Positions 10,492 to 21,740 of a stretch of DNA of 64,000 nucleotides are shown piece after piece. The notes below the pieces were generated by a model. That model had not been told where the DNA came from. It saw only the letters and a list, made by a program, of their open reading frames with translations, and did no database searches. Every line of letters starts with the position of its first letter. The first letter of the stretch is position 1. The position numbers were made by a program, and so were the translations under genes. This DNA comes from Ixodes scapularis (Eukaryota; Arthropoda; Arachnida; Ixodida; Ixodidae), in NCBI RefSeq assembly GCF_016920785.2, contig NW_024609857.1, positions 11,365,618 to 11,429,617 on the forward strand, written 5' to 3'.

Positions 10492-11253
10492 GCGGGGCTG
10501 GCGGTCGCAATTACTGATCTATTGTCACACGTCACTCTGCATCTGCACTAGCAAATATTCCAGCACATCCGGGACACTCGTCGTCTCATTTAATTGCCTG
10601 GCCGAACTTCGCGGAGTCTAAATATCACACCCTAGCTTTTCTAAACCTGATTTCATGAAAAACAGTGAGTCGTGAAAACATTATTTGAAACTGAAACTGT
10701 GGAGGAACATGAACACCGGACTTCGAACTTTGAAAACTTGGACCTAAAAGAAATTCGAAATCTTCGAGAATTTTTTTTTTCTTTTTTTAGTTTAGCGTTA
10801 AAAGAGAATCGAAACCTTTGAAATTTTAGAACTTTATGCAGAAAGAAGGTCGAAATATTCGAATTTTCGAACTTTATATTTATACAAATGCAAAGCGTCA
10901 GAATATTTCGAATTTTATATCCAAAAAAATTCGAAAATCTTCGAAATTTTCGATTTTCAGATTCGCGGAAATTCGAAATTTTCGAATATCTCGAATTTCA
11001 AGGTAGGAAAGTTCCAAAACTTCGATCTATCGAACCTCAAGTAAAAAATTATTCATACATTCGAACCCGAAGTTTTATAAACCATGAAAGCTTCGAACTT
11101 TTCGAATTCGAAACTCCACTGTGATCGAAAGTTGCGAATTTTTTCAAATTCGAACCTTGGTCGGTACGAAAATATCGATATTTTTCGAATTCGAACCTCA
11201 GTTCGCTTCGAAACCTTTCGATATCGCACCTAGGCTGGTTCGCGACATCCCTA
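8621..11253. mobile_element. complete non-autonomous hAT-like element with TTCGAA-rich arms
   Basis: Terminal inverted repeats of 16 bases with one mismatch: TAGGGATGCCGCGAAC at 8621-8636 and GTTCGCGACATCCCTA at 11238-11253. A perfect 8-base target duplication TTTAAAAC flanks it (8613-8620 and 11254-11261). Terminus type and 8-base duplication fit the hAT superfamily. The subterminal arms (about 8630-9050 and 10720-11230) are packed with TTCGAA/TTCGAAC words on both strands. The middle has no transposase, only C-runs at about 10120-10135 and 10462-10490. A diverged, inverted copy of 9030-10110 lies at about 50620-51670. Confidence 0.85.
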
Positions 11254-11261
11254 TTTAAAAC

Positions 11262-12085
11262 CGCACGCTGAAAAGCGCGTCACGCATTATGCGCCATTTG
11301 GGTCCGCAGAATTAAACATACGAACGGTAGTGATTCATGTCAGCTGTATGCATCATCTTTAGGGACGCTGAAGTGCCACCGACTTAATAAGATTTAAGAC
11401 GGGGATCGCGAAGGGGGCTCGCACGTTTCGCGTCAACCGGGTGAATATCAGATATTTATATACAAGGACACGCTTACACTAAAGTGTTTACTACACACGC
11501 GAGTGGTTCTCAAATTTTGCTTTCCTATTTTCAATTTGGTGAGACATTCCTTTCTGAGTTTTATTTTGTCCGAATCATAATAAAAATACACCCTATTCGC
11601 CGCAGTAAATAGGTAAAGCACTGGATATTCTATTTTCATCATCCAGCTTTTTGAATACTGTAGTAGAGAACAACACACCACCATCCCAGCGCCTTACTAT
11701 TTGCGCTGGGCGTAGTCGTGCGTTGTTAGCACGACTACGCGTGCCACGCTTTCAAGCTTTAATAAAATGTCCCACTACAAATATCACTTCACTAAATAAA
11801 CACAACGCGTGAAACAGACTTTGCCGCGCGTCACCCGCATGAAGTGAGCTGACGAGCCGAGGGATCCAAAATCTGCGGGATTTGACCCAGTCCGTCCTAC
11901 CCGTGACGTCTAAAACGATGATGATGATAGCTAGATAAGCGCCCTCTGTAGTTCGCGCACGCCGCCAATATATTTAGTGATGTTGAATAAGTTATCATTA
12001 ATCTTCTATCTTCGGAACCCGTTCTGTAGCTCTCCTAGAATGTTTTCTGTACATTCTTCCATTCTGCTTTTTACTACCTGCAACG
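11262..12085. other. gene-free stretch containing twin hairpins
   Basis: No coding gene supported. Two adjoining perfect hairpins are listed separately at 11685-11739; the rest is AT-rich with no recognisable element. Confidence 0.4.
11685..11739. repeat. two abutting perfect hairpins
   Basis: CCCAGCGC (11685-11692) pairs with GCGCTGGG (11703-11710). Immediately after, CGTAGTCGTGC (11711-11721) pairs with GCACGACTACG (11729-11739) across a 7-base loop. They share a boundary with no spacer. Confidence 0.75.
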
Positions 12086-12087
12086 AT

Positions 12088-12367
12088 GAGACATGAGGCG
12101 AAAGCCCTATGTATCATCGTTCAGTCCACCTTCAAAGTCCTTGAGCGAAAACACGTCGAAGACACGAAAGGTACCAAAACGTCGTCGACACGAAACGTAC
12201 CAAAAGCCACGGTTCGTCACTGGATCACGAGATGGCGTTACTCGTGCCAGAATCGGCAGAGGCGCGCGCGCGGCAAAAACCCAGCGGGAGAGGACACTGA
12301 GGACACTCTCGCTCGGGCAGCAATGAAGAGCGGGCGTGCGACATGTCGTGAGATTAGGGAGTTATAG
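12088..12367 (+). pseudogene. Tc1/mariner-like transposase N-terminal remnant
   Basis: The frame from 12086 reads ATVRHWITRWR, NRQRRARGKNPAGEDTED and ARAAMKSGRATCREIREL before a TAG. The order of a helix-turn-helix ending in TV..WI.RWR, a basic Arg/Gly linker and then a second DNA-binding helix with ATxREIREL is that of Tc1/mariner-family N-termini. The catalytic DDE part is absent. I rate the family assignment moderate because only about 90 residues remain and the linker is diverged. Confidence 0.5.
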
Positions 12368-12486
12368 TAGACCGCGTTTACTCCTCCGCTACCCGGAACT
12401 CTACAACAAAGGCCATCGGCACGCAGGCGCAGTGGCGGTTTCTTTGTTGCGGAGGCTTAGCGGAGGGGGAAACACGGTGTAGAGAG
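12367..12486. mobile_element. small palindromic element
   Basis: About 45-base imperfect arms: CCGCGTTTACTCCTCCGCTA with TACAACAAAG on the left pairs with CTTTGTTGCGGAGG and TTAGCGGAGG on the right. No coding. Its left end abuts the transposase remnant stop. Confidence 0.5.
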
Positions 12487-13149
12487 CGTGCTGTCTTCGG
12501 CACCGGGATCGACCGTTTCGGCTTTCGCCTTCAAGTCGTGTTAGGGATAACGTAAGAGACCCTGTGGATTTTCCCTTTGCCATTATATAGTAATCTCATT
12601 CTGCTTAGTTTCCAAGTGTTAAGTAGCTCCCCCCCCCCCCCCCCCCCCCCCATTATTTGGTCAGTTGCCTGTCTTAACTTTAATTTGCTTTTTGTTCCTA
12701 GTGAGATTAAAATTGAGACCCCGCAACGTACAGTGCATCTGGGAGTTGGACGATTCAAATTAGAGGGGAAGGAACCGTATGCTTGGCGGCAAAATACGAG
12801 GTTCAGAAAATCGGTGCCTGCGGGCATTTGGGGCGACAATCACCAAGAACTGTCCACCGCGAAAAGCATTTGCTTCCTCCACCGGACGAAAAGAGAAACA
12901 CTTTAGAGATGCCGCGCTTTGTTAGATCTGCGTGTCGGGTTCGTACACAAACGTCCCCATCATCCCAGTTGGCGAAACCACTTAGCGAAGCAGGGTCACC
13001 CCAAAATTTAGTTTCTTTTTATTATTCTCTCGAGCTCCAGACGGTTTCTGCAGCAGTTTTTGCTTTGCCCTTCCCGTATCAGGACTTCGGACTCCCTCAC
13101 GAGTTGCGAGACGATTTGGCGGTCGTGTTTGCAATATTTTTGCACATAA
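12487..13149. other. gene-free stretch with C-run
   Basis: Contains a C-run around 12630-12650. The open frame at 12783-13244 has no recognised domain and runs into the repeat that follows, so I do not call it. Confidence 0.4.
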
Positions 13150-13320
13150 ATCTGAGAAGTAACTGTACTGACGTTACTCTTTACAGTTACGTTCGAGAAA
13201 TGGTAACCCTGTTACAGTTACAAGTCATTTTCACTAAGCAGTAACGAGTTACAGTTACTGAAAGAAGTAACTAGTTTCTGGTGACGGGTTACTAGAAACT
13301 AGTTGCTGCCCAAGACTGGA
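13150..13320. repeat. GTTAC/GTAAC-rich dispersed repeat
   Basis: Dense alternating words GTAACTGTAC, ACAGTTAC, GTAACGAGTTACAG, AGTAACTAGTTTCT and ACTAGAAACTAGTT, ending in GCTGCCCAAGACTGG. This is the familiar dispersed (TNGGCAGTAAC..GTTAC) repeat type of animal genomes, short and non-coding. Confidence 0.65.
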
Positions 13321-13923
13321 AAGCCGCCCGAGTGCATAATAGGGTACCCGCTTGAACATAGCAGGCTGGCTCGCCAAGAACCAAATGGTGTGTCGAAAAC
13401 CAGACACAGATCGAAATACAGGCGCAAATGCCGCGATTCTTTAATGTCTTCGACGACCACTTCAACACAGACTGCAGTGCGATCTCTCCCTTGAAAAAAA
13501 CTGTCGCCTGCTAAGGCCTCCCCTTTCCTTGGGAGTTGGGATACTTTATTCATTCAGCTTGCTACATCCGTAGGCAGTGCCTCGTTCAAGAAAGGCTTTC
13601 GTCTCGCGCAGACCATCTCCTTGCCTCGCGCTTCGGCTCTCCCCACGGAAGCAATTACACGACCCTCGTGGTTACTCAAACCGCCAAAACAACAACAACA
13701 AAAAAACAAATGCTAGAAGAATCTTTTTAGGTTTTTTGGGAAACGTCATTGCTCAAAATATAAGCAAAACGAAGACGGCTGGGTGGGCGGACAAAAACAA
13801 TGCGCTGCCGCGTTCCCCCGCATGGCCAAGCCGCGAGTGCCGTATGGGAGAGCCCCAGGAAAATGACCGAGGACGGGAAGATAAGAGGTCACCCCGACTG
13901 CTATGCAAACCGCAAGCGCCGGC

Positions 13924-13954
<31 letters not shown>

Positions 13955-15509
13955 TGTTGCGTTGTTTGCGGTTTACTGACACTTCGCTTTACTTTGTAAT
14001 TTCTTTTTGTAATTTCGCGGGTGAGGGTTTAACCGCGATTTGGTGAATAACCAGCCGTAACAAAAACAGCCACATGGAGCTGAGCAACAACGGGAACACG
14101 GAGGGAAGGGGGGAGGGGCAGGTGTGCTGGCATTGTTCAGTTGGTGTGGAGCCAAACGCACGGGGGCTCAGCATACTGTCCAGCATTCCTGGAAAATGTC
14201 AGTGGGTACTCAAGCCTCCGTTGCCCCCCGGTTCCGGGGTCCCTGCTTCATTTGTGCATTCCTAAGCAAGCTCCAGTGCCTGATACCACATGCTTGTTCA
14301 TGTGCATATAGTGCATTAATTTAAATTTGCTTTTCTTAACGTTGCAGTTGTGCTTAAAATAAATTGATAATATTGTTGTTTTATTGATTTCATAACGCTT
14401 CTGTGATCTATTTCAAGCCAAAATAAAGACATTTTTAGCTACTTCACTGAGCCCCTGAGAATGCTACATGGGACGGCTGGGGTTGGGCTGGAGTGCAAAG
14501 ACCACTGTGAAAACTTCACTGCCCAGCTACTCAGCTTCTTTATAGAAATGCGTATGCACTTCTACGCGAGACCCAATCGAAAGTCAGAGATGACGGAGAA
14601 GTTGGCAGTAGCAAATAAGAAAGTCTGGCTCCTGTGATTGTCAACTACAGGTATTTTTAGTCTTGGTATTTTGCATTCTGGGTGCTATTTTTTCGTGGAA
14701 AAAAAGAAATAAACATTGCACAGTGTTTATCTACAATTTTAGCCTTGCCAAAGATTTGTTGTTGCAACAAATAAGAGGCAAAAATGTTTTCTTGTGACAA
14801 ATAAGTGAGGGCGTTTATCGAGAACTGGATACGGTGCTGAGAGTGCATGCTAGCTCCTAATTGTGGATGCTGGTCATAGACGAATATGAGAGACATCAGC
14901 TATGAGGTAGATAGCATTTTACTTTAATATTTCATGAGCAGAAAATCGCGCTCGGATGCTCGACCCAAAGCTAGGCACCAACGGTCCCATCCATTCCACA
15001 TACCGTCTAAATATTGAAGAAATCGTAAGCGTGCATATTTACAATCATGTGGCCACAGCAAAATCTACTTGCAGAGCCAATTTCTGAAAAAGAAGTGCGC
15101 AAGGGCCATTGACGTGCCATCAACCACCTGATTTTGCAATGAAAAACCAGCGTCCCAAGCTTGCCCAAAGCTTGGCCAGCCTTGAGGATCGGACAGGCTG
15201 CGACGACGGCTAATGCGCAGCTTGTCAACTGAGCCGATCTAGTAACGTTTGGGTCAGAGAGAGTTGAATAATTGATGGTGCCTAGTTTTCCCAATCCGAG
15301 ATTTGTAGACAGCTACCAAGTCTACCTCGGAAGGTCTAGGTTGCACCCTGGCAATCATGGGTGGAGAAGGGCGAGGAGTTGACAACTAGGAAGCGGCCTC
15401 CCTGAAAGACGGCAGAAGCTCGGGACGTTCCAGCACGTTGGTCATCAATGTACTGACATACTCTGCAAAGAGAAGATTTCAGTGGTATTGGTGACCATAC
15501 CTCGGCAAA
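13321..15509. other. gene-free stretch, about 2.2 kb
   Basis: No supported gene. Holds a T-run around 13925-13947 and two AATAAA-like sites around 14357 and 14420. None of the open frames of 60-140 codons here shows a domain, a signal peptide or a paralogue in the window. Confidence 0.4.
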
Positions 15510-15970
15510 CCTCACTCATGAGGGCCCTCACTCACCCTCACTCACCCTCATCTTCACAGGTGAGGTGAGGGTGAGTGACTTTCTGAACCAAGAAAATTCA
15601 TGAGTGTGAGGGTGAGTGAGGGCCGTGAGGGCGGTGAGGGCCATAAGGGCGGTGAGGGCCGCGAAGGCGGTGGGGGCCGTGAGGGCCGTGAGGGCGGTGA
15701 GGGCTGTGAGGGCGGTGAGGGCCGTGAGGGCGGTGAGGGCGGTGAGGGCGGTGAGGGCGGTGAGGGCGGTGAGGGCGGTGAGGGCCGTGAGGGCCATGAG
15801 TGCGTGAGGGGCGTGAGGGCGGTGAGTGGCGTGAGGGTCATGAGTGCGTGAGTGGTGTGAGGGCGGTGAGTGCTTGAGGGGTGTGAGGGCCATGAGTGCG
15901 CGAGGGCAGTGAGTGGCATGAGAGGCGTGAGGGCCGTGAGGGCCGTGACGGCAGTGAGTGCGTGAGGCCT
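15510..15970. repeat. GTGAGGGCG-type 9-bp minisatellite, block 1
   Basis: Tandem copies of GTGAGGGC(G/C) and GTGAGGGCCGTGAGTGCG-like variants on the plus strand, most regular at 15690-15800. The left edge is inverted: CCCTCACTCACCC words at 15528-15553 face GTGAGGTGAGGGTGAG at 15561-15576, forming a hairpin. Low-complexity open frames of EGG/VRA on plus and SPP/LTA on minus are by-products of the 9-base period, not genes. Confidence 0.9.
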
Positions 15971-16443
15971 CCTTCAGATCGAGCATCTTTCTCAGCAATT
16001 TTGGTGTTTATGGCGGATTGTTCTCTAGCTTTCCCTAGATCGACACGAATTGCTGAGATTGGGTCCGGCTCGAAATAAGCAAGCAACTCGGAGCAATTCG
16101 AATACGTTTGAAGCGGCTGCATCCAATCAGGGACGCAAAATTTTCACGTGATACATCGTGCCGGTGATGATGACACCGAAAGACTTGGTTCTGGTTTGAA
16201 ATCGATCGTTTTTTTTGGAAATAAACTGTTTCAGAAAGGTGCATTAGTATTCTTAACGAGGTTTAAATGCATCAAAACACGTTTATAACGCGTAATTATG
16301 TCTGAATAGTGCAAGAAAAATAAAATTTTTATGATGACGATGGCAAATTGCAGTAATTGGTTGCTGCGTGTGATCGCGGGCGGCCTGTGTTGCTGGTGTT
16401 GCGACGTAAAGTTTCTGGGCAAAATTGCCCCATCTGAAGCTGG
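15971..16443. other. unique spacer between the two minisatellite blocks
   Basis: About 470 bases of ordinary AT-rich sequence with no repeat unit and no supported gene. Confidence 0.5.
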
Positions 16444-16866
16444 CCTGAGTGGCGTGAGGGCCATCAGTGCGTGAGGGGCGTGAGGGGTGTGAGGGCCGCA
16501 AGGGCGGTGAGGGGCGTGAGTGCGGTGAGTGGCGTGAGGGCGGTGAGTGATGTGAGGGCGGTGAGTGGCGTGAGGGCCGTGAGGGGCGTGAGGGCTATGA
16601 GTGCGTGAGGGCCGTGAGGGCGGTGAGGACCGTGAGGACCGTGAGGGCGGTGAGGGCCGTGAGGGACGTGAGGGCCGTGAGGGGCGTGAGGGGCGTGAGG
16701 GCGGTGAGAGCGTGAGGGCAATGAGGTTCAGTGAGGGTGAGTGAAGGGCTGAAGGTGAGTGTGACTGTGAGGGTGAGTGAGGGGCTGAAGGTGAGTGTAG
16801 CTGTGAGGGTGAGGGTGAATGAGGGGCTTAGGTGAGTGTGGCTGTGAGGGTGAGGGTGAGTGAGGG
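16444..16866. repeat. GTGAGGGCG-type minisatellite, block 2
   Basis: Same unit as block 1 (GTGAGGGCG, GTGAGGGCC, GTGAGGGGC), then from about 16735 a different higher-order unit of about 50 bases, GGTGAGTG..GCTGAAGGTGAG, repeated about three times. Same strand as block 1. Confidence 0.85.
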
Positions 16867-16927
16867 CGACCTAAAATGCCGACCTCTGTTGGTGACACAA
16901 TGAGTGAAAGCGAGATTCTGTGCACGT

Positions 16928-18330
16928 TTACCGAATTTCGTCCCTTCTCCCATTTGGAATGCCGTCAGGTGGTCCCTTCCTTGATGTCGAAGCTTTCACC
17001 TTATACCTGTCCTGGTTGTTCTTGATTGTGGTCAGCAGGTGTTCTGCATTTGCATTAAAATGGAGCACATCCAGTAAGGTTCTGGAAGATTTATAGACAG
17101 TCAGATCAGTGCTTAGATGAGCAATGTGGTGTAGCATACCGGGCACGCATCCAGTAGCACGTGATTATGACAGACTTCTGTGAGAATCCGATCAGCACAC
17201 TGTGAAATGCCTCCAAGCTGTACATTTGAAAGGAAGGCAAAAGCTGCCTTATGTCTCGAAGCAGCAGTGGGGCGACTGGAACCTTCAGGAAAGCCTGATA
17301 CGCTGTTGAGTCTTTCGTATATTCACCAAGAAAAGAAAAACGACATCTGTTAGTTGTCATCTCAGCTTCTGAACAGTTTCTAGAAAGAACCCACCTGCGT
17401 TGAGCCACGACTTGTGTAACAGTCCATGCACACATCTTGAGAGGGAGACCTCGTGCTCATCATGAATGCTGAATATGTGGCACACGATTGTCTTCCACGA
17501 ATCAACCACCACTTGACCATTACCATTCCCAATCATCAGTACAAATCATTCGTCACTTTTTGTATCCTTTTTTTAGATCTTTGTTTTGAGGGCGGCGTTT
17601 GCTCGCTGCTTGTTTGTGATGCCTGTAATGGATGGACATATTGAAGAAACGCTATAAATTTTGTCTGTTTGGAACTAAGGAGTTGTATTCTTATGTGCCT
17701 TTTTATGCTTTCGAGCAAGGACAATAAGATATTATGCAAGAGGCAACATCCAGAATACAACAGGGTAGACTGAAACAATGAGAAATGTAATTAGAACTCC
17801 AAGTAGTATCTGACTGGTGAGCTTTTCCCTGCACGAGGGTAAAGTAAATGCCATGCTTGTAAGGCCCTACCAAATTTTTCTTTTTGAAAATAGTATTTCC
17901 CTGAATATTGGTAACTCTAACAGCCCCCCCTGCTTCTTTATCCAACCTGCTATGTAGAACATTTTTTTATACATTTTAAACTTGACAGGCACTTTTGGTT
18001 CACACTCAATTGCACATACAGGCTTTCCCCAAGAAGACACATCTTATGATATCAGTTTTACGAAGATACCATCCAGCCCTCAACTGCAACACCCCAATTA
18101 TCCACATCTGATGTGCTAGCAACAAAGTTTATTATATACCAGCATCCACCAGTTTTATTTTCTGTGGTAGCTGCAGGTGTTCAGAGCTCTGCTATCTCAT
18201 ACCCTTTGCGAAGTGCCACACATTGAAGTAGTGGTTGACATCTGGGTGATTAGATGCCATCCCTTTCATGATGGACACATGCCGATCTGTGGTGAATGAT
18301 AACACATCTATGTTGTTTACTTACAGGTAA
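16928..18330 (-). pseudogene. broken transposon-derived gene of an uncharacterised animal family
   Basis: Read right to left, the minus strand first gives TTDRHVSIMKGMASNHPD then HYFNVWHFAKGM before a TAG (about 18330-18190). After about 750 bases of decay it gives SLEAFHSVLIGFSQKS and MRARYATPHC (about 17240-17120), then LLDVLHFNANAEHLLTTI and DRYKVKASTSRKGPP (about 17080-16970). I know this order (TDRH-x-xI-xK, F-DVWHVAKG, LE-xFHS-L, HFN-N-x-R-AT) from a large set of uncharacterised, transposon-like proteins in arthropod, fish and cnidarian genomes, but I cannot give it an official name. Several frames and stops show it is dead. Probably a decayed DNA-transposon protein rather than a host gene. 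Confidence 0.55.
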
Positions 18331-21300
18331 GTGAAGCCTCTTGCGAAGCCAACCTTCTCCATGTGCGAGCTTGTCTGCACTGCGTCATTCTAGTAAAGAA
18401 AGCAAAAAAAGCAAAAGAGCTGAACACAAGTGGCAAGGACCTCTCCTAATGTGCACCCCAGTTGAAAACGAAACCAAAATAAATGACTGGTATCGCTTTG
18501 GTAGCACGAAATATGATATCAGCGGAAATATTACGTCGAAGTCAAGCCGCGTTCTCCACTAAAACTGATTTTAAAGATGCGACCAGCTGCTCTTTAGCAG
18601 GCAGCAAGCGGGTTAGCTTTTAGTCAAGGAACACTGGTGCAGCACCCTTGTGACAGCAAATCGCGGTGGAGCTGCAGTCGATTGGTTGTGCAGGTTGTAC
18701 GGCATACTGCAGCACCTTTGTGACGTCACGTCGCAACTGGATGGATGGATGAATGATATTGGCTGTAACTGGCAATAGCTTGCGCCACCTAGCCTGAGAA
18801 AATGCTTTCCTCCCCCCCTTAAGTACCCAATTTTTTTCTCTCTACATCCCTGCAACTATCACCGGGCCGGAAGAATGAACCACCAGGCTGACCTTTGGGA
18901 GATCGGGCAAATACAAAATAAAAAGAAAAAAGGAAAACGCACCCCCGCCTTCTCTCTCTGGCGAGGGAGTCGCCAATCTTCCTCTGGTCAACCCTGTTGG
19001 GGCTCTTTCCAAAACCCAGACCCACTGAAACACAGGGTTGAGACTTTGGGCCGGAGTCACGCGGGAGGGAGTCCCAATTTTCCTCTGTCCCCCCTGTCTC
19101 CAGTTGTGCTAGTTGCTTTTACCAATTTCAGTTTTCCCTAGTCTCCTTCCACCAATGCTCTAACCTCCTTTTCCTTACCTCAAGCCTTTTATAATCCACC
19201 TTTCCATCTTCTCCACCCAAACCCAGGGCCTCCTCTACGTCTGTTCTCCCCTCAGGGAGGGCAGGTTTAAGCTTCTTGCACCTCAAAACCTGGCGTTCCA
19301 TAGTTTCGCTCTCTATTCCACATGATGTTCCATTCCAGTTTCACTCTCCAATCGAACACTGATCAGTGTTGCCATTTTTCTAGCAGATAGTTTCGGTTTT
19401 GCTGTAGACGCCCGAAACCAAACTTTGAGCCGTGATATTTATAAAACTCCACGCAATATTGAAAAAGAAAATAAAAAAAATAATATACCTTGTAATGTAG
19501 GGACACCGCCTTAGCTGAAAACATTTGTAATCCCAAATTAAAATATATTGATCGTAGTTGCCCTTTTTTTAACCCATTTGTTACCGCATGCAGCGTGCAC
19601 GGCTGGGCCCTCCGTACGACAAGCTATACCACCTAGAACTGAGCTACTCTTTGCACAAATCTTTTGCTTCTATAACATGCTTTTCAGCAAGCATAAATGA
19701 AAAGAAAACAAAATAAGGAAATGTGTTTATTACAACCTAGACCACTTGGCTCATTCCTCGTCTAGTGACTCTTCCGACGATGACGCGTTACAGTTATGAG
19801 TACTATCTTTCGGTAACTCTGACTTGCAAGTCCTTTCGAAGTCTATTTTCTTGTTGGCAGAATTCTCCAAAAAGTCGCTATCATCACGAGGCTTCCCATC
19901 GTCGTTGTTTTTAAAAAGGAATGTCTAGGTCTTTATGATTTCATCGTTGGGAAGACTATGCCGGCTGCTCGTCGCTGCAATCTCTTCTTGTAATAAACAA
20001 CAAACCACCCAAAAAACACGCAGACTGTTGATATCAGAACAAAACGTAAGGGTGCAAGTAAGGTGGTGACATCAGTCGGTACACTACAAGTTTCTGTAAA
20101 ATGCAACCTATTTAGGTTTAGAAAAACGGTGAGTCGATCGTATCAACTGCCCCATTACACAAGAATGCATCATTCGTAACATTTTGGTAGACAGCTATGT
20201 CTCATTAACATTGACACCTTGTTATATCAACATTTTCCGGGGACTGCTCTAAACCCACAAAGTTCTGTCCCATTAAAAGGTTTGGGAGCTGGGTTGATAG
20301 CTGCATTTTCGTCTCGTTATTGTAGACACTGGTTCTCTAAAAGCGTTCACAAAGGTCAGAAGACAAAAAGTACTAGTGAAAGCCCCAGCACACAGAGTAT
20401 ATCCACAGCTTTAGCATTGCCCATCTTGTCATGAAAGTGCGTAACACGGTAGGCTCGTTTTGGTTCCTTTTGGCACGATGCGCAGGCAGAGTGGAAGGAT
20501 AGAGCAGGTGTCTCAATTACATGGGCTCGCAACGGAGCGAGCCTGGCGAAGGTGTGCTCGCATGTCCTTCACGCACCATGAGATGGCGCAGCAGTTCTCG
20601 GGTCCGTACGGGCTGGCAGCGTTGAAGGGCCATGCGGAAAAGTCCGCCGGCCCAGCTCGCAGACCGGGCTCGGACTTCAGAACTGCAATTTGAAAGGCAC
20701 AGGCTGGGCTGGCCTTTGCATTTGTGCCTACAAGGCAGGCCTGGTATTGCATGAATGCCTTGCAAAACTGTTCAAAACAAGAGAAGCAAAAAAAGAAAAA
20801 AGAAAAAGGGTTGTGCTAAAAAGAGTTTTTTTTTTTTTTTTGCTTCTTTTTTCCCCTTTCTTTTTTTTTTTTTTTTTTTTAAAGATGGTGTGTTTACGGG
20901 CAGGAGGCTTTTAGAAGCGTGTGTATCGTCGAGCGACACAATGGTCATTTTTGTTGCTGGTGGTGCCGCCATTGTGTAGCAAAAGCTTCTTTCACAAGCA
21001 CAAATGCACAAAGGCACACCTTCGGATGGAAACACTATCCGCGCACATGAGTGCGAGCGCATCTGCATTATGGGCAAAGAGATTCCACTTTATTGTCTTC
21101 AAGACCACTTTCTTTCAAAGCATGGTTCTCGTCAACCCCGACAAAACGGGCTTGAGCGAATTCGTAAAAATTAGCGTCGAGCGGGCAGTGTGCTAGATCG
21201 ACCGTCGAAAATGGACAGCGGACTGCGGGCGGGGGGGGGGGGGGGGGGGGGGCAAAGTGACAGCGGGTCTGTCTGGACCGGGCTGTTTACTATTGGCATG

Positions 21301-21429
21301 TTCACACCCCTAGGCTGTGAGGAGCGTTTGTTGCACCGGAAGCATGGGTCGGGGGCCACAAAACTATCTTCTGTGCCGTGTTTTGCTGCCAAGATGAGCA
21401 TATGTGCCGAGTTCCTTTCGGGATGATTC
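18331..21429. other. gene-free stretch, about 3.1 kb
   Basis: No supported gene. Contains a local near-repeat GTGCAGCACCCTTGTGAC (18636) and TGCAGCACCTTTGTGACG (18708), T-runs around 20826-20882 and a G-run around 21229-21252. None of the frames of 70-100 codons has recognisable features. Confidence 0.4.
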
Positions 21430-21740
21430 TTCGTTAGGTTTGGTAACAGGGAAGAAGTGTTTTGTACCCCGGTGCTCAACAGCAGTGTACAGGTTCTGCC
21501 ACGAAAAGTTTTCGCTGTTTTTTGTGCCTAAAGATAGGAACGGCTGTTCCTATGCGACAAAATGCTATTCCAATCGGGTTGTGTCCTACATGTGTCGGAC
21601 TAGGTCTGCGAGGCATTTGAAGCCTAATCTTGTTTCTAAAACCTGGACGATGGCATACAGTGTAAATGTCCCGATCAGGGTTTTTATGTTTGAAATAAAT
21701 TATATAATAAGTACCACAAGTTATCTGTTCAAGATGTAGA
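21430..21740 (+). pseudogene. THAP zinc-finger exon remnant (P-element/THAP9-like)
   Basis: The frame around 21440-21570 reads LVTGKKCFVPRCSTAVYRF then KFSLFFVPKDRNG. A Cys-x4-Cys opening followed about 15-20 residues later by SLFxVPKD is the start of a THAP C2CH finger, most like the THAP found in P-element/THAP9-type transposase genes. The required downstream Trp, the C-x2-H pair and the AVPxxxF-type ending are not recognisable, and translation drifts into non-THAP sequence. A single decayed exon; the transposase body is not visible nearby. Confidence 0.45.

Noticed and set aside
15528..15998. Long frames of SPP/LTAL (minus) and EGG/VRA (plus) repeats
   Set aside because: They are by-products of a 9-base minisatellite open in several frames; no start context or homology.
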